DNA of 64,000 nt, from NCBI RefSeq assembly GCF_030272615.1, contig NC_081405.1:654616920-654680919 (forward strand), read 5' to 3'. This document shows positions 21,881 to 34,062 of this stretch, in pieces; positions within the stretch are counted from its first letter, which is position 1, and the number at the start of each line of letters is the position of its first letter. The position numbers and the translations under genes are program-made. A model generated the notes under the pieces. It ran no database searches and was not told the origin of the DNA. It saw only the letters and a list, made by a program, of their open reading frames with translations. The stretch is from Cryptomeria japonica. Its lineage: Eukaryota > Streptophyta > Pinopsida > Cupressales > Cupressaceae.

Positions 21881-23968
21881 CACTGACGGTTGCGATGAGC
21901 GGGAGCGAAAGGACGGAGAGCGAGAGTGGAAGGAAGGGGGAGTCTAGGGTTTCAGCTGATGCTGTAGAGCCAAACGAGGATGAGGATGATGATGGGGAGA
22001 TGGCTTACGTCCCCCTATTGGCTTGCTTCATGTCTTGGAGGGCTTCCTTTTGCTAGGTCCCTGTTGGTGGGAAGCGGTGTGGGTGGTGCCTATTTGGAGT
22101 GGGTTGCTATGCCTTTAGGGTCCCTTATCTTCTTATTGTGGGATTTGTGTTGGTGTGGTGTGCAGCTGTGGTTGTGGATGGTGTCAGCCAAGTTTAGGGT
22201 GTTGCTACGGTTTTGTTTTCGGGCTGTAGACCTCTTCTTGATGGAGGCTTTTGTGGCTCGTGCCCTCCCCTGACTCTCTTGGGGGGTGGCTTTGACTCTA
22301 TTCTGGTTCATTGGGTGCATGTTCTCGTTGTTGAGCGCACTACTTTTTTGTGGCTTTGGATTTGGTGGGAGAGAGAGGTGGAACTTGGCTTTCTTCATGC
22401 AACATGGGAAAGATTCTGAGATCCTTGTGATGGGTGTTGCTTATGCCCATCTGACTAAGCCCTGGAGTGAGGGGACTGTCTGGGACCAGGGGGCATTTCA
22501 AGGGTTTTCTTCTATGGACTCCTTTTACCACTCTTCTTTTGGGATGTATTTTTCCCTTGGGGTTGTTACTATTGATGTTTGGGATTTCTGTGTGGGAGAT
22601 CCAGGTTTCTGTTGGGTGTGATTTTTCTTAGTGTCCTCTTGTAGGCTTTGAATGCTTTTATGATGCTATTTGTATCAAGAGGTCCTCTATTTTTTGTTAG
22701 ATGGTAATCTATCATTCTTTTTCAATTGAGCCTTTAGAGGTGTTCCACTCTTGTATAAAGGGGAAGAGTGGTGTGTTGAGGTTTGTTAGATGGCTCCTAC
22801 TGGGGTTTTTTGGGCCCTATTTTTTGAGGCTGGGTGTTTTATTATTTTGGTCTCCTTGTTGATGGGGTTCTCTCCCTCTTCTCCTATTGAGGTGGATATT
22901 TTGGTGGAGTATGTAGGCATGGAGTCTATCTAGTGTAGACCTCTCTCTATTTTCAAGGTTTTGGGAGCCTTTTCAAAACCCTTATGTCCAGCTAAGCATA
23001 ATGAGTTTTTTCATTGGTTGTTGGTTTATGCCGAAGGATTTTCTTCCTTCATCTGGTTATGGGATCTAGGTTAAAACCCATCGAGATGGTTGGGGATTGG
23101 GTGGATTGTGTTGGTTTTGAATGCTATATCATTACCCCTATCTCTTTGATCTAGAACAAGATTAAGGGAGTCTTTTTAAAACCTTGTTTGGCTTTGAGTT
23201 TAGGATCTGATCTTCTTGGTGCTTATTATGCCTATCTTGGATCCGGTTTTCTTGAGGGTCTTGGTGACCTTCATGTTCATAGCTCCATGGCTTGGTGCTT
23301 CATGGTATATATTTTGCATCTTAGGGCCTCTTTGGCATTTCCTATTGAGGTGGGCTTGTCTTCTATGGGGGGAGAGATGGATGTTAATGAGGTGACCTAG
23401 CTCCTATCGAGGTGGAGTTGGATGCTGTTGGTTATGCTTGGAGGTTTTTGAAGTTTTTTTGGACTAAAGGTTTTGGGAGCCTTTTTAAAACCCTATTGGG
23501 TTGTGGGATCCCTATAAACCCACTCTTAAGGTTGAGGGAGCCTATAAAAACCCTATGTATTGTTCTTTCTTCAGGGATAGGCTGGATGCTAGCAATTTTC
23601 AAGGGCCCAGTCTATCCAGTCTTTGTTTTTGGTTAGGATTAGGTTTTGCTGATGATTTTGCTTCAGGTTAAGGGTGCTTGGGAAATCCCTTCTTGTTGGC
23701 TAAGGGTGCCAAACAAACCCTTTTTCTCTATCTTCGAAATCTACTAGTTGTTTTAGATCTGTTGGAACTACTAGCATGGCTTGTATTTTTCTATATTTGT
23801 AATCTTGTTGGCGTTTGTTTAGTGTTGGTTTCTAGGTGTCTTTGATCTATTTGCTTGCAGCATCCCATTGTTGGTTCCGGATCCATGTGATTTCTGAGGG
23901 TTTCAGGTCCCTTCAAACTTGTTGTATGGGGTTTCTGGTCCCCTCAAAACCTATTTATACTAATAAAA
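21881..23968 (+). mobile_element. J: 2.1-kb retroposon-like insertion of unknown family
   Basis: It is flanked by CAATGAAGGAAATTC at 21866-21880 and 23971-23985 (17 bp if the preceding AA is counted). It ends in TACTAATAAAAAA, an A-rich tail just before the right duplication, as expected for target-primed insertion. It starts with a G-rich leader (~21885-21950) and is G/T-rich compared with the AT-rich flanks. No RT, endonuclease or knuckle motif was found. Open frames up to ~110 codons lack recognisable domains. It may be a non-autonomous LINE derivative, a SINE-like composite or a processed transcript. Confidence 0.7.
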
Positions 23969-23985
23969 AACAATGAAGGAAATTC

Positions 23986-24527
23986 ATTGCTTGTAGTTGG
24001 ATACGCACTCTCTAGTAAGCTCATCATCTTCATCTATTCATCTTTTGGTGTACAATTTCATATCTCAAGTTGATCAATATTTTAAATTTGAGTTGTTCCT
24101 GTGTCTACATGTTCTTTGTATCACTATCTTTTCTATTTTATGTAATAAAATTCTTAGATTTAGTTTTTGTGTTGTTTGTCACAAAAAATTCTTTGATTTT
24201 ATTGTCTATTTTCTCAAACATGGTCATAGACACAAAATACCCTACCTGATTAGAAATGTCAAGATAAAAAATTCACACAGTGAATTCTAGAAGCTATGCA
24301 AAAAATATACAAATATTTTTTTATGTATTTAATATATTATCAGAACTTCTTGATCATATCATGTCAATTGATTAAAAATAGAGAAAACATTACAATTCTA
24401 TCTAAGATATAGATAGATGAACTTTTTGAAATGAAGAAGTTGTTGTCACATTCATTATTAAAAATAAATAGGACCAGTTGATTGGTTTCTAACTCTCTTT
24501 TTTCTCTAATTCAAACCTATATAATAG
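23986..24527. other. AT-rich spacer, right side of J target
   Basis: Continues the pre-insertion sequence. A 97-codon hydrophobic open frame (23997-24290) has no recognisable domain and is not called as a gene. Confidence 0.4.
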
Positions 24528-24880
24528 GTTCATCCTAACCTAGCTTTAATTTTACCCCAATTTTAATTTTAACCATGATTGTAATTATAATGCTAATTCT
24601 AATGTCACTAATCCTAATCTTAACTCTAAATTTTATCATAAGTCTAATTGTAAACCTAGCCCTAATTTTAAATATATCCAAATTTTAGTCTACCCCTATC
24701 CCTAACCCTAAGTGTAACCTTAATTATAATGCTAGTTATAATTGTAATCATAACCTTGATTGTAATCCTAGCCCTAATTGTAATTATAAAATTTATTTTA
24801 ACCCAAATTTTATTCTATCTCTGATGGTTACCCTAATTTTAATCTCAATTCTATCACCCTTATTCTATCCTACTTGCAAC
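24528..24880 (+). repeat. Degenerate CCTAAT/CCCTAA-like short tandem tract
   Basis: About 350 bp made largely of six-base-spaced words such as CCTAAT, CTAATT, CCCTAA and TGTAAT (for example CCCTATCCCTAACCCTAAG near 24690). This resembles strongly mutated telomere-type CCCTAAA repeats, but the unit is variable, so a simple AT-rich microsatellite origin is also possible. Confidence 0.55.
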
Positions 24881-25250
24881 CCTTTGGATGTAAGCGTGTA
24901 TTATTATTATTATAAATTTATATTATATAAAATTAATTTCATATAAAATTATTTTTAACCTTGATTTTTTGCAAATTCATATTACTCACATTATACAAAA
25001 TTAATCATAACCTTAAGATTTGGAAAAATAAAAAAAAAATTTATGATTTAACATAAGTTATTTTAATATTTTATTTTTCTTAATATTTAAATTTCATTAT
25101 TTCTTATTAATCATAATAGAATAATACTTTGTAATTCATATATTTTTAGATTATCATTATTATATTATTAGATTGTAATTTAAATAATAATATTATTAAT
25201 ATTAGTAATAATAATATTATTAATATTAGTAATATTAATATATTATTATT
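24881..25250. repeat. ATT/AAT-rich low-complexity tract
   Basis: A/T-only stretches with ATTATT and AATATTATTAAT repeats, densest at about 25140-25250. No gene. Confidence 0.6.
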
Positions 25251-25887
25251 ATATGATTACTATAGTAGTTTTTCCTTGTAGGAAGAAAATTGGAAGTGAA
25301 ACCTATGGAAAATTAGACAATTCAAACAAAAGAACTCAACAAAGTGATGTAGTGGGTTGTGTCCACAACAAATGGGCTCACCACAAAGCGCATGTAAGAA
25401 AGGGAAAAACCCTAAACATTGAAAGAGAAAATATTGATACAAAATATAGATGCTAAAGTCTATCAAAATAAATGGAGTTGGTTGGAGAAATTATTCCTTG
25501 TGAAATATATAATAACAAAATGGCATGTTTGAGCAACACTTTTACAATTCTATTTTGAATCATAATCATGAAATATAATTTAACCATAAATGTTTTGTTC
25601 ATTTTAATATGAATTGTTAAGGAAATTAAAATAGATAGAATAAGAAATAATAAGAAAATTTTAAAAGTTTATATCACGGATACTATCAGAGATTGTCATT
25701 GATTAAATATCAATTACATAATACAATCTTTATATAGCTATAAATGGCGAACACATGGGTTTAATATGAAACTAATTGATAAAAAACATTGCCTAATATA
25801 AACTAACAACCTCTAACAAATTACTAACAAATCAATAAATAAACAAATCAAACAAAGCACACATAATGAAATGATGGAATACCCAAT
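25251..25887. other. Unassigned; may include the 3' LTR of Copia G
   Basis: No coding frame is supported. It lies directly beyond the C-terminal end of the G RNase H remnant and a purine tract (minus strand AAGGGTGGAAT, 25888-25898), where a minus-strand 3' LTR should start. No second LTR copy was found for proof. Confidence 0.3.
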
Positions 25888-26333
25888 ATTCCACCCTTAT
25901 TATATCATTGTTTTAAATTACTAATAAGAGAACCCTCAAATGTTTCAAACTTCACATAGGCAAGAGGCTTTTTGAATATATCAACATGTTATTTTTGTGT
26001 GGAGTAGAATTGAATATGGATGTTGTTTTGCTAAACATGTTCTCATATGAAGTCGCAGTCAACTTCAATATCCTTGGTCCGCTCATGAAGCACCAAATTA
26101 CAAACAAGATTAAGAACACTCTAATTCTCGTAATAGAGGATGGTAGGTTTGTTTTCAAGTACCCCCAATCCTTCTAATATGCAACATAGTTAAACTACTT
26201 CACAAATTGTTGCACTTGTTGCATGATATTCTACCTTTGTTGAAGAACACACAACTATGGCTTGCTTCTTAATTTCCCAACAAATAGGTCCTTAACCTAG
26301 GAAGAAAACAAATCCAAAAGTGAATTTCCTATA
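25888..26333 (-). pseudogene. Copia G, RNase H C-terminal half
   Basis: Minus-strand translation gives FTFGFVFFLG, then KKQAIVVCSSTKVEYHA, CEVV and LHERTKDIEVDCDF, the usual order of plant Copia RNase H (SSTEAEY-like active-site Glu, then RTKHIEVDYHF-like). Stops and shifts are present. The N-terminal half of the same domain lies at 42426-42467, on the other side of element F. The two halves join in frame when F and one target copy are removed. Dead fragment. Confidence 0.75.
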
Positions 26334-28537
26334 TGTAGTATCCTAAATTGTCACCAATACAATTTACACCTCATGGACCTGTGCTTCTAGTTTAGTATGT
26401 TATATCCCCATCCCATCTCTAGGTTCAAGTTTTTTCTTAGTAACTAGGGATAAAAGCACAAAATTGTGTTACGTTTCAGGCTAACTTATTAGCACAAGTG
26501 AATTTAAGTAATTCTAACTAAAAATTAATTTTAGTCAAACATATGGTCTATATAGATTCATTATAGCTAAGTTATATATGGACCAAAAATTTTCCAATTG
26601 GAAGTGTCTACTAAATGTATATTTTATAGCACTTTGGGTCTAATTGCCAAAAAAAATACAAAATAAAAAAACTCGATGTTCTAACAACTCATACTCTTAT
26701 AAATAATATTTTTTTTGAAATGTAAAATTACCCTTTTATAGATCTATAAGTGAATTTTCCAAAATATATATCTTTAAATATTTTAATTAGTTTTTTATAT
26801 TTTATATTTTATATTTTATTTTTATTGAAAGTAGGTCATCAACACCAAAATATAAGGTTGATTATCTTGTCAAGGAAAAATACTAAAATTTATTTAAAAA
26901 TTTTGAAAAAAATATGATACAGTAGAGAAAGGAATCTATGTCAAGATGATATAATTCTTTTCTAATTTGGATAAATAATTAAGAAAAAAGCTGGTGGGAA
27001 ATGTAAAGAGTTATATTTCAGCACACGCAACTTTTCAAATTTATTGAAAAATATATATTTATAAAAAATAGTAAAAACTATATCCATGCACTAAAGTTTC
27101 AAGTTATCAGTATACACAAAATAATTCATGAAAAAAATTAAAATTTACTAATTAAAGTGTCGTGGCTTATTTAACTTCAATTTTAGCATTTTATCAGCAA
27201 CTAAATTATACTGTTTACTTTATAAAAAACTACATTCAAATAATTTTTTAAAATTTTGTTAAAATTACAAACATAAAATAGACAAAAGAATATAAATTTT
27301 ATTAGTTTACATCATTTCAAAATTCAAAACATATATTTTAGCTTCTATTGATTTACTTTAAAAATTTGAATCAACATTGACCATTTCATTTATAAAAGTG
27401 TGACACAGCTTTGTACTTTTACCCCTAAACGTCAAGTCATGTAGAGCATGTTATGGGTCCGACAGAAGGGTACCCACCTCCCTGGAATGTTATTTTGGTC
27501 CCATTTATAGTACGACCAGGGCGTGGTATGTCCTATTCTAGACCATGGATCCCTAAAATGCCATGGTCCCCCTCAAAGGGGCCCCAATTTGAAATGGGGT
27601 AGGTGTTATGTCTCTCTGCCAAGATTTGACCCTTGGGGCTATACATGACCATTGTAGGTTGGCCTAATCAATAATTTACTTAGAAGCTCCTATACAAAGA
27701 CATTTTATCAACCTAATTTCATCTAAGAAATCTAAGTCTCCATCCCTAATATTCATGCATCCATGAAGCATTCATTAGCAAGCATTTTCAAAGATCTTCA
27801 AGGCTACATATTCATCATCAACCATTGTGGAGCAAAGTCATGTCAAATTTTATGCAACCATGTGTGTGCGATTAGGGTTTTGTCATGTTCATTCCATTTC
27901 ATACAACATTTGTGATTACATTCAAAGAGAAAAGCATCAACATCAACAATTGCAAATCTGAGGTATATCTATTCAATATTTATTTCAGTATTTGCATTAT
28001 TTCATTCAAGGTTAATTTTTAAACCAAGGTTTACCTAAGGCAAACCCCTATTCCCAAAATATTTCTTTCTTTCTATGTGCAGGCGATAGGTACAGAGTTG
28101 TGTTCAAGAGGATCGACAAAGTTCATAGAGAGGAAATGGTTCAACTTTTGACTATAGAAAATTTAGAGGACCGTGGCAAATTAATACTACCTAGTCCCAA
28201 AAAATCTAGCCAAACATTTGAGAACAAATCAGACATATCTTATTTTTCTCAAATCTAGGTTGGTGGCTCAATGGGACATCTATAGCTTACTTTTTGTATC
28301 AATTTACATTAAAAAATCCTTGTTTTATCCTAATTTCAGCATTTCACAAATACACCCTTCAATATAGAAAGAGGGGCAAACAAACTAGGTGAACCTAATA
28401 AGAATTTCAGTCTTTTTCCCACTAGGATTAAGCATAGATCTATATTAGGTCTTTCCCTCTTCCAATGTGGTGGTCTCTCAAATAAAATTAGTGGTTTTGT
28501 TACATTAATTGGTGAAACCCTAATTTTCACCATTACA
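26334..28537 (+). repeat. 5' LTR of F (with MITE1 copy 1 inside)
   Basis: Starts TGTAGTATCCTAAATTG and ends CACCATTACA. Outside the MITE it matches 40242-42425, for example GGGGTACCCACCTCC near 27470 with the same word near 40397. Confidence 0.85.
26447..27424 (+). mobile_element. MITE1 copy 1 (~980 bp, TIR element)
   Basis: The terminal inverted repeats are about 27 bp (GGGATAAAAGCACAAAATTG at the left; the reverse complement of the right end gives GGGTAAAAGTACAAAGCTG). CTA lies on both sides (26444-26446, 27425-27427). The allelic position in the 3' LTR of F is empty. No transposase frame. GGG ends with 3-bp duplications fit a Harbinger-type MITE, but the superfamily is not certain. Confidence 0.75.
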
Positions 28538-30250
28538 TTTTGGTGAACCTGACTTCTTTCATGCTCATTTTTTATTTGTTTTCTTAGAGCTGATTTGTAT
28601 GAATTTTGAATTTTAAATTTGCACTCGTAGATCATATTTCAATTAAAAACTTAAATTTAGAGGTTATATTCATAAAAACCCTAGTTTATTTTCCTAAAAT
28701 TGACTTGTGGGTTGCATAATTGTTCAATTGTGTTTTTAGATCTAGTTCAATCTTCCATTGCATCTTCTAGTTTACATGTTTCAAAATAGTAAAAATACAA
28801 CAACAAAAAAAAGTTATTTCATGCATTTTTATGTTTGTTTAGATAAGTCCCTTTATGCTTTATTTCATTACATTCGCTTATTTCATTGCAAGTTTCTTTT
28901 TTCTTGAATTTGAAAAATGTCAAATTTATTTTTGCAAGACTTTAATACTTTTGATGGTTCATTTAATACTTATGAATTTGGCATGCTAATACAAGAGAAT
29001 ACTATCATTAATCTCCCTTACAAAGACACTTTGGTATAAGAGGATGCTCTTAAGTTTCAAGGATTTAAGATATATGAAAATCCCATTTATTAGACTCAAA
29101 GATTCATCTTTCAAATTTTCTCTCCCTAAAGAGGACATATTGATGCAAGAATATATTTTTCACTTCTCTCAATTTTATTCCCATTTGGTATTAACCATTG
29201 GATAATGATGTGGATTATTCTCTTAATGTTCCTCCCCAATGAGAGGACCTTGGCGAAAGTGGATGATATTATGGTAGAAGAAGGTGATATGAGTGACAAT
29301 TCATTTAATAGCACCTCACCTTCTATTCATTCCAATAACCATTCACCTATTGATTAAGTATAAATGACATGTGATTGTCCTTTCCCTAACGTTTTTCATG
29401 AAGATACTTTAGAACAAGATGATAATACTATTTTCCATCATGCTTTCTCTCCTTAAGATGGAGAACCTAACCAAGATAAAACCAATGTTATTCATGTTGT
29501 TTAAGAACCTAAGGTTATTTTCCACCTTCATCAAGATGTTTCTCAACCTCACCAAAAATCCATTTGAAATTATTGTTAAGGATGGGGTGAATTATCAACC
29601 TGATTATCATACAGTGCCTTGCACATATACTAATGAAAGGTTTGTTTTGGAAGCTAACAAAAACATACAAATTGAATAACAATATAATTTGTTAGTTCCT
29701 ACAATCCTCTCTCCAATTTGGACAAATGCACCATCTCATATTAAAGATGTTCCCAAAGAAGAAATATCGGAGGATGATTGGGGGTCATTAGATTTCACAC
29801 CTTCTTTTTGTAGAAAATCTAAGATGTCTAAATTTTAGAATCAATTTTTTTATCATCACATGTCTATAAATTTATTGGGACTCTTTAAACATCAATCCAA
29901 TTCTACCTATTAAGACAAAACCCTCTCCTATTCCTATACATGGATACAATGGACAATTTTTAGGATGTATGCAACAACATCTTGAAATTCATGAGAAATC
30001 ACACTTTTATAATGAAAAACAAGATTTCCAACCTCTTAATTTATCAACATTCCCTCATCCATTTTCTATTGAACCCACATCTTCTCATTCCAATATAGAA
30101 TTACAACAAGATAATGTTTTGTCTGTTCTTTTTTGTACCAATTTAATTTCTCTTCTTTGACCTAAATGGAGAAGGAAACATAGACAACATCTTGAACATT
30201 CTAATTATTTCAAGTATCATCAAATTCATGTCCATCCTACTAATTAATGT
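28538..30250 (+). pseudogene. Element F leader and decayed gag-like frame
   Basis: The post-LTR sequence TGGTGAACCTGAC (28541-28553) and a leader with AAAAACCCTAG precede a broken frame from about 28918. That frame has pieces such as FNTFDGSFNTYEFGML and AKVDDIMVEEGDMSDNSF, and it is Ser/Asn/His/Pro-rich like the gag N-terminus of A. Stops occur every 30-60 codons. No knuckle was recognised in what remains. It is inferred to be an old gag because of its position and its likeness to A and B. Confidence 0.5.
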
Positions 30251-31804
30251 CAAGGCTTGTGAATTAAAATACAAAAATATATTGATTTAGGTAGATCATA
30301 AAGTAACTGGTGACAATGAATGGCATATTTATCATAATCATTTCAAATAACATTCAAGATCCTATTATGTTTCTCCTCACTATGTGACATTGTTAGCTTA
30401 CCTATTTGGGGCTCATTGTCATTCATTGTGGTACAATTTCAAGTGCAATCATACTTAGTGAGAAACATAATATTCTATTTATTTTTGTCTCTATTCCTAG
30501 GGGGCAAGAATAATTTTCCATCTCTTTCTTCTTGCTAGAGATTCACTTTTTTCCTTTATGAGTTGTATTTTTCATAACATAATGTCCTTTCTTGTATAGA
30601 ATTATTCTTCATGCAAATGCATGTTTTTTCCTTGGTTAGGACTTAAACTCCTTATTTGAAACGTTATGTCTCTTATGAATAATCTCTCCTTAAGGGGTGT
30701 GTGATCTTTTATCATGGTTATCCTTGTCTCTTTTCTTGGTGGGCAAGGATAATGCATTTTTCTTTCCTATTTTTCCTTTTAGGATTACCTCTTCTTCAGA
30801 GTTGCATTTTGCATAACATTATGTCCTTTCTTGCATGGATTTATCCTTCATGTGAGTACATGTGTGTTCCTTGTTGGACCTATTCCTTTCTTGAACTGGT
30901 ACGTCTCTTACAAATAAATCTCTCCTTAGAGGCTGTGTAATCGTTCTTATTGTCCCTATACTTGGGGGGCACTAATCTTTTCTATCCTTTGTAAGGATCC
31001 ACTTTTCCTTTGTTGAGTGCTCTTTTCTTATGATACAATGTCATTCGTTGTGTGAAGTTTTTTTTTTTTCTCAAGGATACTCTATTATGCAAGAGGTGTG
31101 TATCCTTGTCTACAACCTCCTTTTTACTTGGCAATGTATATCTATTATAGACAAACCCCTCACTTTGGGTCAAAAGTGTTTCATCCTTCATCAAGAATCC
31201 CTTTCACTTATCAATAAGAGAAAGGTAGAAATTCTTTTTTCCTTTCCTTTCTTTTGGTAGAAGATGTTATATTTATTTAAGAAACTCCTCTTGGAGGTAG
31301 ATGTCTTTTCAACAAAGATCTCTTCTGCTCCAAGGATTCCCTTTACACTTGTTGTCTCTTTAGCTTGTATTTATGAAATTGTTTCCTAAAATGATATCTC
31401 CTTGGTGTTGAAGGAGTGTATCCTCATTTCTAGATTCCTTAAGATATCAACATAAGGCTATGTTGACATATTAAGTGGGGGGGGGGGCATACATATTGCC
31501 TTCTTTGTACTATATTGTGTACTATATTTTTACATGTCTTAAATATGGTGTTCATTCTCAAAACCAAAGAATAAAAACTCTTACACGAGATGCTTCATCC
31601 CAAAAACTAGATGCAACATTTATATATGTCTTATACTGGTGCACATTTGTGAAAATAGAGAAAACAAACTCCTTCATGAGATGTCCTTAAAAATAGGCAT
31701 ATATTTGTCTTACGTGAGGTTACACATCCTTGAAACTAAATAAAACAATATCTTAAATGAGATGTTCTTGATAGTAGACACACATTTGTATTTTCATTTC
31801 ATAT
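30251..31804 (+). repeat. Element F 3' modules, hairpin and G-run
   Basis: No gene. Repeating modules of roughly 235 bp share GTCTCTTATGAATAATCTCT-like words (30668 and 30903), CATAATGTCCTTTCTTG and GGGGGCAAGG-like words (near 30498, 30738, 30962). A hairpin (arms 31438-31454 and 31459-31475) is followed by 11 G (31477-31487). The region continues beyond element B at 39608. Confidence 0.65.
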
Positions 31805-32977
31805 TGTAGCATCGCAAAATTGCACCCCTTTACAATTTTGACTGCATTTGGGGCCCTCACCTTAGTGTTCTCATCCCTATTCTTAATTGGAACCTATTTA
31901 TGTTTTCACCATACAATAATGGCCATATTTTCACATTCTACTTTATGAGCTGCCTTAACCTTGGCCCAAATATTGGGTAGGATTAGGGCATGGCGCCTTG
32001 GTCCTCACCAGGACATGGTCCTTCCTAATTGGGTCATAATTTAAATCCTTTTCCCTATCCAAATTTTGAGTGGGGAACCTTGATTCATGTCGGCTTGTGT
32101 TAGAAAATTAATATGTTTGATGATGGGCAAGTTTATAAGGAGGCCTTCCCCTCTCATTTGGATATACAATTTATAACAAAAGAGATATGGAGCACTGCAA
32201 TCAAGCAATCAAGCATTCAAGAATTGAAGTATTCATAATGAAGTAGTTCTAGAGGTCTTAAAGGATGAATATTCTTCATCTATCAATTGTGGAGAAACTT
32301 TACATCATTCTTATGTAAGCATGTGTGTGTGATTAGGGTTTTGTCATGTTCATCCCTTTTTATTCAACATATGTGATTAAATTCAAGAAGAAAAGCACCA
32401 TTATCAATCATTGCAGATTTGAGGTATACCTTTCCATCATTTATTTCAAGTATTTGCAATATTTCGTTCAATTTTAATTCATAAATTAGGATTTGACTTG
32501 GGTAAACCCCTATTTCCAACCTATTTTCTCTTCTTTCTATGTGCAGGAAACAGGTACAAAGTTGTGATCTTTAGAATAAGCTTTATTTGCAGAGACGAAT
32601 GAACTATTTTTGGCATGCGAAAAAGTAGGAGGACCAGGGTTCCCACCACCATGGTCTCGGTAGTTTTGGATTTTTTTGGGGATTGGGTCCGAATCTGCAT
32701 ATATTGCTTAGATCTAGGTGCATGCAAAAATCCACATCTGTAGTTCACCATTTTCTTAGTTTTACATTCATTTTTCAACATCTTACCTAAATTTCACATT
32801 TCAAATCATAAAAGAGGGTCAATAAATTCACACACACCTTAAATCCATTTAGTATTCAGACCCTATCATTCCTAATTTTGGATTGGATCTATTGGATTCA
32901 TCCATCTTTTGATCATAATGGCAAATTAGTGGTTTTCATTTCTCTAATGGTGGAAACCCTAATTTTTCACCATTACA
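31805..32977 (+). repeat. 5' LTR of element B
   Basis: 1173 bp, starting TGTAGCATCG and ending CACCATTACA. A TATA-like TTTATAAGG lies near 32132. It carries GGACATGG/GGTCC words near 32000 and a GGACCAGGG...CCATGGTC hairpin-like word near 32629-32666, in the same LTR position as the 30-nt hairpin of A. Confidence 0.88.
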
Positions 32978-34062
32978 TTTTGATGAGTCTAACTGCTCGC
33001 AGCTTTAATTCTGATTTATGTTCTCAAATCTAAGTGTTTCTAAAATTTAAAATTCAAGTTTTCATTTACAAGTTTGATTTCCTTGCAATTTTTAAAAATT
33101 TAGAGGTTAATTTCACTAAAACCATAATTTTAAATTCAAAATTATTTCAGATCTCAGTCCTTTTCAATTTCAAAATTCAAATTTTCACATACAAGCCAAA
33201 TTTCAAATATAAATTTTAAAATTAACTGGTTAATTTCAAAAACCCTAATTTTTTTTAATTTTTTTAAAAATTAAGCTTGTGGGTTGTTTAAATTTTGAAT
33301 TTATCATTTTAGAGCTACCTCAAATTCAAAATTGCAATCTTTGATCAAATTTCAAATTTAAGTTTTAAAGTAAGTGGTTGATTAAAAAGACCCTATTTTT
33401 AAAATTTAAATTAACCTTGTGCATTTCCCAATTTTACATTAATTATTTCAATTTCCAAATTTCAACCTTTGATCTAAATTTAAATTTTAAAATTAAGAGG
33501 TTCTTTTTACAAGGCTTTAATTTTAAATTTAAATTTATTGTGGATAATTTTAAATTTAAATTTTAAAATTAAGAGGTTCTTTTCACAAGGCCCTAATTTT
33601 TTTAATTTAAATTTATTTGTGGGTTGCATAATTTTTTACAATTATTCTCTTAATTTTTCAAAAATCAAACTCAAATTGCTTATTTAATTGAATAATCATT
33701 TTTCTATAATTCGGCATTATTCAATTATTTTGCAAGTTCCAAATTTCAAATTTCAAAATTTACATTTTTTAAAATTTAAATCTCAAAATACAAATAAAAA
33801 ATAAAATTGGTGACTCTTATCAATTTACATAAATTAAGAGGTTTTATTTATAAAACCCTAATTTATTTTGATTAATTTTCTACGATCTAAATTTATAGAT
33901 TCATCATGGCAATTAATTGATTTTATTAATTTTTTTTGACATATGATTACATTACTTTTTACATGCATTTATAATAATCATATGTCCAACAATGGCTTCT
34001 TTCACTTCACATTACTTCTTTAAATTCATAGCACTTGGACATATTGCATTTTTATAATTTCC
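32978..34062 (+). repeat. Element B leader with degenerate ~60-110-bp repeats
   Basis: At least six copies of a module of the form AATTAAGAGGTT...ACAAGGCCCTAATTTTT...TTGTGGGTTGCATAATTT lie between about 33060 and 33900, strongly A/T-rich. A and F carry only one or two copies in the same place. No gene is supported; open frames here are repeat translations. Confidence 0.65.

Noticed and set aside
21739-22621. Open frames of about 100 codons in J
   Set aside because: They overlap in several frames, show no domain and reflect G/T-rich composition; no evidence of coding selection is visible.
25952-26177. Open frames on the + strand over the G RNase H
   Set aside because: The minus strand carries clear Copia RNase H motifs; the + frames are shadows.
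31477-31487. G11 run as an isolated G-quadruplex
   Set aside because: The run is one tract and part of a conserved hairpin plus G-run arrangement, so it is reported there instead.
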